Assembly: GCA_947500575.1 (NCBI GenBank)
Contig: CANMSI010000004.1
Location: 470,778 to 534,777 of the forward strand
DNA from: an uncultured Flavobacteriaceae bacterium
GTDB taxonomy: Bacteria; Bacteroidota; Bacteroidia; Flavobacteriales; Flavobacteriaceae
Direction of reading: 5' to 3'
Length of the DNA: 64,000 bases
Shown here: positions 26,516 to 34,474 of the stretch, piece after piece
Numbering within the stretch: the first letter of the stretch is position 1
Layout: the number at the start of each line of letters is the position of its first letter
The notes under the pieces: generated by a model
Told to the model about the DNA's origin: nothing
The model's database searches: none
What the model saw: the letters and a program-made list of their open reading frames with translations, nothing else
Made by a program: the position numbers and the translations under genes

Positions 26516-26555
26516 GATGAAACAAGTTTTCATCTATGAAATGCATGTTTTCATC
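26516..26555. promoter_or_regulatory. Repeated GTTTTCATC motif upstream of giant fibre gene
   Basis: GTTTTCATC occurs at 26526-26534 and again at 26547-26555, exactly 21 bp apart (two helical turns). An inverted partner, GATGAAA, is at 26516-26522. It lies about 125 bp before the start at 26680. This looks like an operator or an RNA hairpin; no regulator is known. Confidence 0.35.
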
Positions 26556-26679
26556 GACATTACGCATCATATCTTTCTTAATTGACATCTTTTTCCTACA
26601 TATACACAACATTTTTTCTTTCAATCTGAAATCATTCTTTAATTTCCCGAGCATTAACCATTACTTATGCTTCTTAAAG

Positions 26680-29600
26680 ATGAAAAAACTAGTTCTCCCC
26701 CTACTCTTTCTATATTTTGGTCTGTCCTACGCACAGGTGAAAATTGGAGATGATATTAATACCATAGATGCCGCTTCTGTATTAGAATTGCAAAGTAGTA
26801 CAAAAACTTTGGTGCTTACACGAGTAACGAATGCGGAAATGTTGGCTATAAGGCCTTTACATGGAGCCTTAATTTACAATACAGATACCCAATGTGTACA
26901 TTATTTTGATGGTACTAATTGGTTTAACCTATGCGAAGCTGCCACGGATAATTTTAGTGGTAGTTTTTTAGACCTCACCAATGTACCCGCAAATCTAGAT
27001 ACTGATAGCACCGATGACTTTGATGGAGAGTGGACCAGCTTACTAAACATCCCTGCCAACCTAGACCTAGACAGCACGGATGATTTTAGCGGGAGCTTTT
27101 TAGACCTTACCAACATACCCGCCAATTTGGATACTGATAGTACCGACGACTTTGATGGCGAGTGGACCAGCTTATTAAATATTCCTACCAACTTAGACCT
27201 AGATAGCACAGATGACTTTAGTGGGAGCTTTTTAGACCTTACCAACATACCCGCAAATCTAGATACCGATAGTACGGACGACTTTGATGGAGAATGGACA
27301 AGTTTATTGAACGTCCCTGCCAACCTAGACCTAGACAGTACGGATGACTTTAGCGGGAGCTTTTTAGACCTTACCAATGTACCCGCAAATCTGGATACCG
27401 ATAGTACGGACGACTTTGACGGGGAATGGACAAGCTTATTGAATATTCCTGCCAACTTAGACCTAGACAGTACGGATGATTTTAGTGGAAGTTTTTTAGA
27501 CCTCACCAATGTACCAGCCAATCTAGATACCGATAGTACGGACGATTTTGATGGAGAATGGACCAGCTTATTAAACATCCCTGCCAACCTAGATCTAGAC
27601 AGCACGGACGATTTTAGTGGAAGCTTTTTAGACCTCACAAACGTACCCTCAAATCTAGATACTGATAGTACGGACGACTTTGACGGGGAATGGACAAGCT
27701 TATTGAATATTCCTGCCAACTTAGACCTAGATAGCACGGATGATTTTAGTGGAAGCTTTTTAGACCTCACCAATGTACCCGCCAATTTAGATACCGATAG
27801 TACGGACGATTTTGATGGAGAATGGACTAGCTTGTTGAATGTTCCTACCAACTTAGACTTAGATAGTACGGACGATTTCGACGGAGAGTGGACTAGCTTA
27901 TTGAATATTCCTGCCAACTTAGACCTAGACAGTACGGATGATTTTAGTGGAAGCTTTTTAGACCTCACAAACGTACCCGCAAATCTAGATACTGATAGTA
28001 CGGACGACTTTGATGGAGAGTGGACTAGCTTATTGAATGTTCCTGCGAACCTAGACCTAGATAGCACAGATGACTTTAGTGGGAGCTTTTTGGACCTTAC
28101 CAATGTACCAGCCAATTTGGATACCGATAGTACGGACGACTTTGATGGAGAATGGACCAGTTTACTAAACATCCCTACCAATCTTGACCTAGACAGCACG
28201 GATGATTTTAGCGGAAGCTTTTTAGACCTCACCAACATACCCGCAAATTTGGATACTGATAGTACCGATGATTTTGATGGAGAATGGACTAGCTTATTGA
28301 ATATTCCTGCCAACTTAGACCTAGATAGCACGGACGATTTTAGTGGTAGTTTTTTAGACCTCACCAACGTACCTGCCAATCTGGACACCGATAGTACCGA
28401 TGATTTTGACGGAGAATGGACAAGTTTATTGAACGTCCCCGCTAACTTAGACCTAGATAGCACGGACGATTTCAGTGGGAGCTTTTTAGACCTTACCAAT
28501 GTACCCGCAAATCTGGATACCGATAGTACGGACGACTTTGACGGGGAATGGACAAGCTTATTGAATATTCCTGCCAACTTAGACCTAGATAGCACGGATG
28601 ATTTTAGTGGTAGTTTTTTAGACCTTATCAACGTACCTGCTAATCTGGATACCGATAGTACGGACGATTTTGATGGAGAATGGACCAGCTTATTAAACAT
28701 CCCTGCCAACCTAGACCTAGACAGCACGGATGACTTTAGTGGAAGCTTTTTAGACCTTACCAATGTACCTGCCAATCTGGATACCGATAGTACAGATGAC
28801 TTTGACGGAGAATGGACCAGCTTATTAAACATCCCTACCAACTTAGACTTAGATAGTACGGACGATTTCGACGGAGAGTGGACTAGCTTATTAAACATCC
28901 CTGCCAACCTAGACCTAGACAGCACGGATGATTTTAGCGGGAGCTTTTTAGACCTTACCAACGTACCAGCCAATTTAGATACCGATAGTACTGATGATTT
29001 TGACGGAGAATGGACCAGCTTATTAAACATCCCTACCAACTTAGACTTAGATAGTACGGACGATTTCGATGGAGAGTGGACTAGCTTATTAAACATCCCT
29101 GCCAACTTAGACCTAGACAGTACGGATGATTTTAGCGGGAGCTTTTTAGACCTCACCAATGTACCAGCCAATTTAGATACCGATAGTACGGACGACTTTG
29201 ACGGAGAATGGACCAGCTTATTGAATATTCCTGCCAACTTAGACTTAGACAGCACGGATGACTTTAGTGGGAGCTTTTTAGACCTTACCAATGTACCAGC
29301 CAATTTGGATACTGATAGTACAGACGACTTTGACGGAGAATGGACCAGCTTATTGAATATTCCTGCCAACTTAGACCTAGACAGTACGGATGACTTTAGT
29401 GGGAGTTATAACGATCTTACGGATGTACCTACTGGAATTACAGTAACTGGAACAGCGGGTTCTCTATTCTTTGCAGATACCGATGGTTCACCTACGGATA
29501 ATAATAGTCAACTATTTTGGGATACAACAAATAATAGATTGGGAATAGGAACCACAAGTCCTACCCACAAACTGCAAGTAAGTGGACAAGTAAGAGCTAC

Positions 29601-30465
29601 TTCCTTTGCAAATGCCGATGGAACGGTAGGTTCCCCCGCCTATCGTTTTAATAGCGATGGAGATACTGGCATGTATAGAGCGGCGGCTAATCAACTTGGA
29701 TTTTCTACAGCAGGAACCGATGCCATTCGGATAGATGCAAGTCAGAATGTAGGCGTCAATATAGATACACCTACCGAACGTTTAGATGTAAATGGGACCG
29801 CAAGAATACGAGATATAAGCACTACCTCTTCTGATTTGGATGTATTGGTAACAACAGCAACTGGGGTGATACAAAAAAGACCTTTTGCAGACTTTGGAGG
29901 TGCAGCAGGAACAAGTGTTACCGGAGCTAGTATTAATGCGAGCAATGAGCTAATCATTACCCTTTCAGACGCAAGTACTATCAATGCTGGAAGTCTGGGC
30001 AATCCTAAAATAAACTTTGGAGGTCGGTGGACCAATACCGATATCACTACAGATCTTAATGTAGATAATACTGTAGTCCCCATTTTTGGAACAGAAGACT
30101 ATAAAGATGATGCAAACAACCTGTACGAAGTAAGTGGAAACACTCTAATTGTCAAGGAGGCAGGGCGCTATGAGATCCGCGCAAATATCTCTCTACTTGG
30201 GTTGAATACCACAGGTACTTCAGAAGAAATGACCAATGTTGTGGCTAGGCTCGCGGTGAATGGAAGCGTTGAAGGGGCCTTTGCCGCCACAGGTTTTATA
30301 AGATTTGATAATAATCATGATCATTCCAGTATTCATGTCAATGAAATTTTAGATTTGAATGCCAATGATGTAGTTTCTATTCTTAGTTTTTTAGAAGCCA
30401 ACTTTGGCGTTGTGCGCTTTAGTGGAGCAGGAGAATCTAGTTTTTCAATCAATAAATTACGTTAA
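26680..30465 (+). CDS. Giant repeat fibre protein B with C1q/TNF-like end (cassette 2)
   Basis: 1261 residues from the ATG at 26680 (MKKLVLPLLFLYFGLSYAQ signal peptide); an earlier in-frame ATG at 26536 only adds a Phe-rich, improbable leader. The head VKIGDDINTIDAASVLELQS and GALIYNTDTQCVHYFDGTNW matches fibre A. From base 26947 to 29433 the protein is 38 repeats of 22 residues that alternate two types, sharing NLDxDSTDDF and continuing either DGEWTSLLNIPA or SGSFLDLTNVPA. Then come a tail-fibre-like shaft (NNRLGIGTTSPTHKLQVSG, GDTGMYRAAANQLGFSTAG) and a C-terminal jelly-roll-like domain (AGRYEIRANISL, SSIHVNEILDLNANDVVSI, FSGAGESSFSINKL) resembling C1q/TNF. The protein is very acidic. The shaft and tip suggest a trimeric adhesin. 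A T9SS-tailed partner starts 4 bp after the stop. Confidence 0.87.
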   Translation: MKKLVLPLLFLYFGLSYAQVKIGDDINTIDAASVLELQSSTKTLVLTRVTNAEMLAIRPLHGALIYNTDTQCVHYFDGTNWFNLCEAATDNFSGSFLDLTNVPANLDTDSTDDFDGEWTSLLNIPANLDLDSTDDFSGSFLDLTNIPANLDTDSTDDFDGEWTSLLNIPTNLDLDSTDDFSGSFLDLTNIPANLDTDSTDDFDGEWTSLLNVPANLDLDSTDDFSGSFLDLTNVPANLDTDSTDDFDGEWTSLLNIPANLDLDSTDDFSGSFLDLTNVPANLDTDSTDDFDGEWTSLLNIPANLDLDSTDDFSGSFLDLTNVPSNLDTDSTDDFDGEWTSLLNIPANLDLDSTDDFSGSFLDLTNVPANLDTDSTDDFDGEWTSLLNVPTNLDLDSTDDFDGEWTSLLNIPANLDLDSTDDFSGSFLDLTNVPANLDTDSTDDFDGEWTSLLNVPANLDLDSTDDFSGSFLDLTNVPANLDTDSTDDFDGEWTSLLNIPTNLDLDSTDDFSGSFLDLTNIPANLDTDSTDDFDGEWTSLLNIPANLDLDSTDDFSGSFLDLTNVPANLDTDSTDDFDGEWTSLLNVPANLDLDSTDDFSGSFLDLTNVPANLDTDSTDDFDGEWTSLLNIPANLDLDSTDDFSGSFLDLINVPANLDTDSTDDFDGEWTSLLNIPANLDLDSTDDFSGSFLDLTNVPANLDTDSTDDFDGEWTSLLNIPTNLDLDSTDDFDGEWTSLLNIPANLDLDSTDDFSGSFLDLTNVPANLDTDSTDDFDGEWTSLLNIPTNLDLDSTDDFDGEWTSLLNIPANLDLDSTDDFSGSFLDLTNVPANLDTDSTDDFDGEWTSLLNIPANLDLDSTDDFSGSFLDLTNVPANLDTDSTDDFDGEWTSLLNIPANLDLDSTDDFSGSYNDLTDVPTGITVTGTAGSLFFADTDGSPTDNNSQLFWDTTNNRLGIGTTSPTHKLQVSGQVRATSFANADGTVGSPAYRFNSDGDTGMYRAAANQLGFSTAGTDAIRIDASQNVGVNIDTPTERLDVNGTARIRDISTTSSDLDVLVTTATGVIQKRPFADFGGAAGTSVTGASINASNELIITLSDASTINAGSLGNPKINFGGRWTNTDITTDLNVDNTVVPIFGTEDYKDDANNLYEVSGNTLIVKEAGRYEIRANISLLGLNTTGTSEEMTNVVARLAVNGSVEGAFAATGFIRFDNNHDHSSIHVNEILDLNANDVVSILSFLEANFGVVRFSGAGESSFSINKLR
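26947..29433 (+). repeat. 66-bp tandem repeat array (38 units, in-frame)
   Basis: Units start every 66 bp from 26992 with no length change up to the last, diverged unit at 29368-29433; a partial first unit precedes at 26947. Types A (EWTSLL) and B (SFLDLT) alternate. The alternation is broken three times (near 27850, 28840 and 29040), each time by two A types in a row. Codons vary (GATAGTACGGACGAC against GACAGCACGGATGAT) while residues hardly do. Confidence 0.97.
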
Positions 30466-30469
30466 GACT

Positions 30470-31618
30470 ATGAAAATTAGATACTTCCTTTTTCTATCTC
30501 TTTTAGGACAAAGTCTCTTTTCGCAAACGGGTATTCATAACTATGGAAATTTAAAAATCCATGCAACTGGAGGTTTAGGTTTTCATACCAATCTAGTAAA
30601 CGATGGCAGCTTTGATAATAACCAGGGTTTAGCCGGCTTTTATAGCGATACTCCATTATACCTAAGCGGTGCCTTTAGTCCGGTATTTTACGATCTCGAA
30701 GTTGCGGTTGAAAATGATTTGCAAACCGATATTTCCATGCAAATTGAGAGTTCATTGAACTTTATTTACGGTGATCTCCACACACCAAGAGGCAATGAAA
30801 ATGTATTTGTTCAATTATGGGAGGAAGCAATTTACAACGGAGAAACCAACGAAAGTAAGGTTGATGGATACGTTCAAATAGCAAGTAGACAAGAATTCAG
30901 CTTCCCCGTAGGCTATGACAATCTTTTAAAACCTCTTAAGGTGGAATTTGAAGACAATTCAGCTATTGCTAACTGCGCCTATTTTAAGGAAAATCCTGAT
31001 AATCCTTCCAGTTTTTCACAAGACCTCCTCAGAATACGCAAGGACATTACTATTGAAACCGTAACAGCCGAAGAATTTTGGTATCTAAACACCGAAGGAA
31101 ACATCAAAATTACGCTAGGCATAGATGCCACTAGTAATCTCAATAGTATTGCCGAAAACCTAGAAAATATAATCGTAATTGGCTGGAATACGGAGAACGA
31201 GCAATGGGAAAACTTAGGAAATTCCTTTACCCAGGGCGATTTCTCTAGCGGAGTTGTAAGTTCCGACAACTTTGAAGCAAGTCAATATAAATTCTTCACT
31301 TTTGGAAATGTATTCGATTTGCAAAGCAGTTCGCCAGGAAATTATTTATTAACCCCTAATGGCGATGGAAATAATGATCGTTTGGTATTTGAAATCACAA
31401 ATCAATCGCCTAACAATTCACTAAAAATCTATAATCGCGCTGGCAGGTTGGTTTATGAAAAGACGAATTACAGTGATGAATTTGATGGTATTTCTAATAA
31501 AAACATTGTTGGAAAAGAAAATTCCCTTCCAGACGGAATCTACTTCTATCTTATTGAACTAAGAGATTTGAAAACGCAGCACCAAGGATTCTTTTATCTA
31601 GTACAATCTGGACAATAA
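30470..31618 (+). CDS. T9SS type-B CTD surface protein, fibre partner (cassette 2)
   Basis: 382 residues from the ATG at 30470, which begins a signal peptide (MKIRYFLFLSLLGQSLFSQ). An in-frame ATG at 30404 lies inside the fibre gene. It is a paralogue of the protein at 25296: the N-terminus (HNYGNLKIHATGGLGFHT), the middle (GYVQIASRQEFSFPVGYD) and the C-terminal sorting domain (LTPNGDGNNDRLVFEI, LKIYNRAGRLVYEK, PDGIYFYLIEL) match piece by piece. Exported by T9SS. It starts 4 bp after the giant fibre's stop, so it is co-translated with it. Probable function: attaching or presenting the fibre at the cell surface; not proven. Confidence 0.88.
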   Translation: MKIRYFLFLSLLGQSLFSQTGIHNYGNLKIHATGGLGFHTNLVNDGSFDNNQGLAGFYSDTPLYLSGAFSPVFYDLEVAVENDLQTDISMQIESSLNFIYGDLHTPRGNENVFVQLWEEAIYNGETNESKVDGYVQIASRQEFSFPVGYDNLLKPLKVEFEDNSAIANCAYFKENPDNPSSFSQDLLRIRKDITIETVTAEEFWYLNTEGNIKITLGIDATSNLNSIAENLENIIVIGWNTENEQWENLGNSFTQGDFSSGVVSSDNFEASQYKFFTFGNVFDLQSSSPGNYLLTPNGDGNNDRLVFEITNQSPNNSLKIYNRAGRLVYEKTNYSDEFDGISNKNIVGKENSLPDGIYFYLIELRDLKTQHQGFFYLVQSGQ

Positions 31619-31745
31619 ACGTAGCCGGTTCTACTACCTCAAAAACCGAGCTATTTTGCTTAGTAGAAAAAAAGCTCTTGCACTATTATTGGTAAAATAC
31701 TTCTTAACTTTGAAGAGAACATTGTAAAAGGCACATGATAATATA

Positions 31746-31771
31746 ATGATGCTGATCTAGATCAGAATCAT
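31746..31771. repeat. 26-bp imperfect palindrome
   Basis: ATGAT-GC-TGATCTAGATCA-GA-ATCAT: a perfect 12-bp core with matching outer arms, between the fibre cassette and the M15 peptidase gene. It could be a dimeric regulator site or, with the TTTTT that follows, a weak terminator. Confidence 0.4.
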
Positions 31772-31863
31772 TTTTAAAAAATACAATACAAAGCCTTTGG
31801 CAACGTTTTTGAAATAGTACTTGGAAACAAAACAAGTAGAACGACCATAACCAAAGAAAGAGT

Positions 31864-32598
31864 ATGAACCGAAGATCATTTGTAAAGAGAAGTAGTATTA
31901 CCGGAATTGGGATAGCCCTTTTGCCCAATCTTATTTTTCCTAATGAACAAGAATATTCTATCTTGGAATTAATGGGAAAAGAAGACATAAAACTCTACGG
32001 CAAAGCTATCCAGCTTAGAAAGGAAGCACACGATGCTTTTGTTGCCATGAAAAAAGCAGCCTATAGCGATGGTATTGATATTAAAATAGTATCTAGTTAT
32101 CGTAGTTTTGAAAGACAAGAAGCCATATGGGAACGAAAGTATCTCAGCTATACGGACGATGATGGAATGAAGCCCATAGATTCTATTGATAAAATTATTG
32201 AATACTCCACTATTCCAGGTACAAGCAGACATCATTGGGGAACAGATATAGATATCATAGATGGAAATAGAAAAACAACAGGCGATGTCCTTGTTCCCTC
32301 TAAATTTGAAGAAGGCGGCCCTTTTGCCGATTTGAAAAAGTGGATGGACACGCATTCTACAGAGCATGGTTTTCACTTAGTGTACACCGATAATAAAAGG
32401 AGAAAAGGCTTTAAATATGAGCCATGGCATTATAGCTACGCTCCTATTTCCATTCCAATGTTAACAGCCTTTAGAAAGAAAAATATACTTCAGTTATTAC
32501 AACGCGAAACTTTTTACGGAAGTGAACATTTTACAGAAGGTTTTATCAAAAATTATATTCAAGACAATATTTTAGATATAAATCAAGCGCTTTTATAA
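31864..32598 (+). CDS. M15-family D-Ala-D-Ala carboxypeptidase (VanY-like), Tat-type leader
   Basis: 244 residues. The leader MNRRSFVKRSSITGIGIAL has a twin-arginine-like motif (RRSFVK) and a short hydrophobic core, so Tat export is likely. The M15 zinc site is recognisable as SRHHWGTDIDI (near residue 123) and EPWHY (near 186), with IVSSYRSFERQEAIW forming the usual N-terminal part of the domain. It probably trims peptidoglycan stem peptides in the periplasm. It is a single gene downstream of the fibre cassette and upstream of the M48 peptidase. Confidence 0.9.
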   Translation: MNRRSFVKRSSITGIGIALLPNLIFPNEQEYSILELMGKEDIKLYGKAIQLRKEAHDAFVAMKKAAYSDGIDIKIVSSYRSFERQEAIWERKYLSYTDDDGMKPIDSIDKIIEYSTIPGTSRHHWGTDIDIIDGNRKTTGDVLVPSKFEEGGPFADLKKWMDTHSTEHGFHLVYTDNKRRKGFKYEPWHYSYAPISIPMLTAFRKKNILQLLQRETFYGSEHFTEGFIKNYIQDNILDINQALL

Positions 32599-32637
32599 CA
32601 TTTTTGTACCTTGTCATAGAACCATTTACTATGAACT

Positions 32638-33405
32638 ATGAGAAGAGGAAGCTGGAAAATCCGCATCTTTATTGGCTTAGCTATTGTAGCCTTTGCATTT
32701 ATTCAACGTTGCAGTAATAGCGAAGAAAATCCCTATACTGGAAGAGTACAAAACATTAATATGACTTCCGAGCAAGAAATTGCTATTGGTCTCCAAAGCA
32801 GAAGTGAAATAGCACAACAACATGGGGGATTATACCCTGATGAACGCTTACAAGCTTTTGTAGATGCTGTAGGTGCAAAACTAGTGCAAAATAGTATCGC
32901 CAGAGAAACACCTTATACCTACGAATTTCATCTATTAGCAGACGATAAAACAATCAACGCATTTGCCCTACCAGGCGGACAATGCTTTATTACCTATGCC
33001 CTATTTTCACAACTCAATGAAGCACAATTGGCTGGTGTACTAGGTCATGAGATTGGCCATGTTATAGGTAGGCATTCCGCAGAACGTATTGCAGAGAGTA
33101 AGTTCTGGCAAACTTTAGCTACAGGTGCCAGCGTTGGAGGAGATATGGGCGGATTAATTGGCGGAATAGGACAACAAAAGCTTTTAACCAATGGTCGTGG
33201 AGATGAATTAGAAAGTGATGATCTTGGAGTACTCCTAATGCTTCAATCTGGATATGAGCCTTCAGAAATGATCAAAGTCATGGAGATTTTAAAAGCTGCT
33301 GCCGGACCCAACCGCACGCCAGAATTCCAGAGCACACATCCAGATCCGGAAAATAGAATTGAGAAAATTAGAGAGTCCATTGAAAAATATAAAGGAAAGG
33401 TCTAG
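32638..33405 (+). CDS. M48-family metallopeptidase (lipoprotein-like)
   Basis: 255 residues. The zinc-binding motif HEIGH is at 137-141 and the third ligand lies in DELESDDLGVLL. It has the short form seen in LoiP/YcaL/BepA-like periplasmic M48 proteases. The N-terminus (IFIGLAIVAFAFIQRC) ends with a cysteine that could be lipidated, although the lipobox is atypical (IQRC). The GGQCFITYALF and GLIGGIGQQKL segments match the family. Probable role: periplasmic proteolysis or outer-membrane protein quality control. It starts 39 bp after the M15 gene and may be cotranscribed. Confidence 0.92.
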   Translation: MRRGSWKIRIFIGLAIVAFAFIQRCSNSEENPYTGRVQNINMTSEQEIAIGLQSRSEIAQQHGGLYPDERLQAFVDAVGAKLVQNSIARETPYTYEFHLLADDKTINAFALPGGQCFITYALFSQLNEAQLAGVLGHEIGHVIGRHSAERIAESKFWQTLATGASVGGDMGGLIGGIGQQKLLTNGRGDELESDDLGVLLMLQSGYEPSEMIKVMEILKAAAGPNRTPEFQSTHPDPENRIEKIRESIEKYKGKV

Positions 33406-33449
33406 TGTTAATTTGTGCTAATTAGTGCTACTGTTTGAGTTATTTTTCA

Positions 33450-33457
33450 TATCTTTG
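33450..33457 (+). promoter_or_regulatory. Bacteroidota -7 box (TATCTTTG)
   Basis: TATCTTTG, 77 bp before the ATG of the small DUF6747-like gene. A TTTG occurs upstream at 33434, but the spacing is short for a -33 element. Confidence 0.4.
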
Positions 33458-33533
33458 CTTTCACTCCCAATCTTTTTATTGCCTCAGATTTAACCCTTAT
33501 AGCTTTGATTTATAATCATTTAAATGAAACTAT

Positions 33534-33701
33534 ATGGGAACGCTATTACATTTTAAGAACCTTTACTCGGAAGCTTTCGAGAATTGCAAACCAGCATTTG
33601 TAGTACTACTTTTAAAAGTGTACTCCTTTTTCTGTGTACTAATGATTTCTATGGCCGTCTATGCATTAATGTATAGAGCTTTCACAGGATTCGAATTTTA
33701 A
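33534..33701 (+). CDS. Small DUF6747-like membrane protein (55 residues)
   Basis: A 55-codon ORF starting MGTLLHFKNLYSEAFENC, followed by a hydrophobic helix (about residues 22-46: AFVVLLLKVYSFFCVLMI and on) and ending YRAFTGFEF. The pattern of an aromatic N-terminal YxxAF, one membrane helix and a C-terminal R-x-x-TGFxF matches small flavobacterial proteins that I know as DUF6747. It has its own -7 box and a bidirectional terminator behind it, so it is expressed as a single short gene. Function unknown. The family name is from memory; the ORF itself is well supported by the compact promoter-ORF-terminator layout. Confidence 0.72.
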   Translation: MGTLLHFKNLYSEAFENCKPAFVVLLLKVYSFFCVLMISMAVYALMYRAFTGFEF

Positions 33702-33753
33702 ACTTTATTTGCTCTTTTACCTGAACACTATTTGAAGTAAATAAATGAAAATA

Positions 33754-33782
33754 AAAACCCATCTTTCTAAGATGGGTTTTTT
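33754..33782. terminator. Bidirectional intrinsic terminator
   Basis: Perfect 12-bp stem AAAACCCATCTT / AAGATGGGTTTT with a 3-base loop, between the convergent DUF6747-like gene and the ankyrin gene. Confidence 0.9.
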
Positions 33783-33804
33783 AATTGATGAATAAACCTT
33801 TCTT

Positions 33805-34200
33805 CTAGCCCTTCATAGCATTTTCAATAATAGCCAGTGCATCTTTTGCGTAGGATAGTTCAGCATATTTTTTTGCAGTATGCCCCTTATCACATTTGGC
33901 GTTGATATCAGCCCCATTTTCAATTAGAACCGTCAAAATCTCCGCTTTGTTATAACGAGCTGCAAAATGAATAGGATTCATTCCCAGTGATTTTTGATTT
34001 ACATTTTCTCCCAATTCAATTAAACGTTTTACGGTATCTACATCGCCCTGTACGATGGCTTTGCAAAAAGGATTGATTCCTTTGTCTTTTGCAGGACTAA
34101 TAGTTTCTGTAGAATGGTTTAAAAGCTCGTTGTTTTCGGCGTAAACACCTGTAACTGCAAACATACCTGCAGCAGCTACCATTAGAATCGTTTTTTTCAT
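33805..34200 (-). CDS. Secreted ankyrin-repeat protein
   Basis: 131 residues. A signal peptide (MKKTILMVAAAGMFAVTGVYA) is followed by a linker and two to three ankyrin repeats: NPFCKAIVQGDVDTVKRLIE, NPIHFAARYNKAEILTVLIE and the partial GHTAKKYAELSYAKDALAII. Ankyrin repeats mediate protein-protein contacts; the partner is unknown. Its promoter lies in the 270-bp gap upstream, shared with the divergent gpmI gene. Ends at a bidirectional terminator. Confidence 0.88.
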   Translation of the reverse strand: MKKTILMVAAAGMFAVTGVYAENNELLNHSTETISPAKDKGINPFCKAIVQGDVDTVKRLIELGENVNQKSLGMNPIHFAARYNKAEILTVLIENGADINAKCDKGHTAKKYAELSYAKDALAIIENAMKG

Positions 34201-34444
34201 GATGATGATTTTTGATGAATAAGTTTTAATTATATACTAATAGACTCTATCTATTTCATTTTGTTTCAGCCTTAACACTTAAATAACTAAAGTTTAACAA
34301 CTTAGGCGATAATAACGTTAAATTCTTAACAATTGTTCAAGCATTGTAGCCGTATTAACAAACAGTATTCATCTTATTTGTTGCATTCTTGCAGTATCCT
34401 AAAAAAACCCTATCCAAATACTAGTGTTAGTTGATAAACTGTCC

Positions 34445-34452
34445 TATTTTTG
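34445..34452 (+). promoter_or_regulatory. Bacteroidota -7 box (TATTTTTG)
   Basis: TATTTTTG fits TAnnTTTG, 22 bp before the gpmI ATG. Confidence 0.45.
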
Positions 34453-34474
34453 ATCTTTTAAATACCACCAAAAA

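Noticed and set aside
26536-26679. Longer N-terminus of the giant fibre
   Set aside because: The extension is Phe-rich and unlike a leader; the ATG at 26680 starts a clean signal peptide and the regulatory-like motif pair lies inside the extension.
26901-29369. An 822-codon open frame on the minus strand opposite the fibre repeats
   Set aside because: It is the antisense of the 66-bp repeat. A stop-free unit copied 37 times stays open, giving a Lys/Ser-rich repeat protein with no signal peptide or promoter. The sense protein has a signal peptide and recognisable domains.
26947-29433. Possible CRISPR array because of regular 66-bp spacing
   Set aside because: There are no unique spacers: whole units are similar, in frame and translated; no cas genes are present.
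30404-30469. Extended N-terminus of the second CTD partner
   Set aside because: It lies inside the fibre coding sequence; the signal peptide begins at the ATG at 30470.
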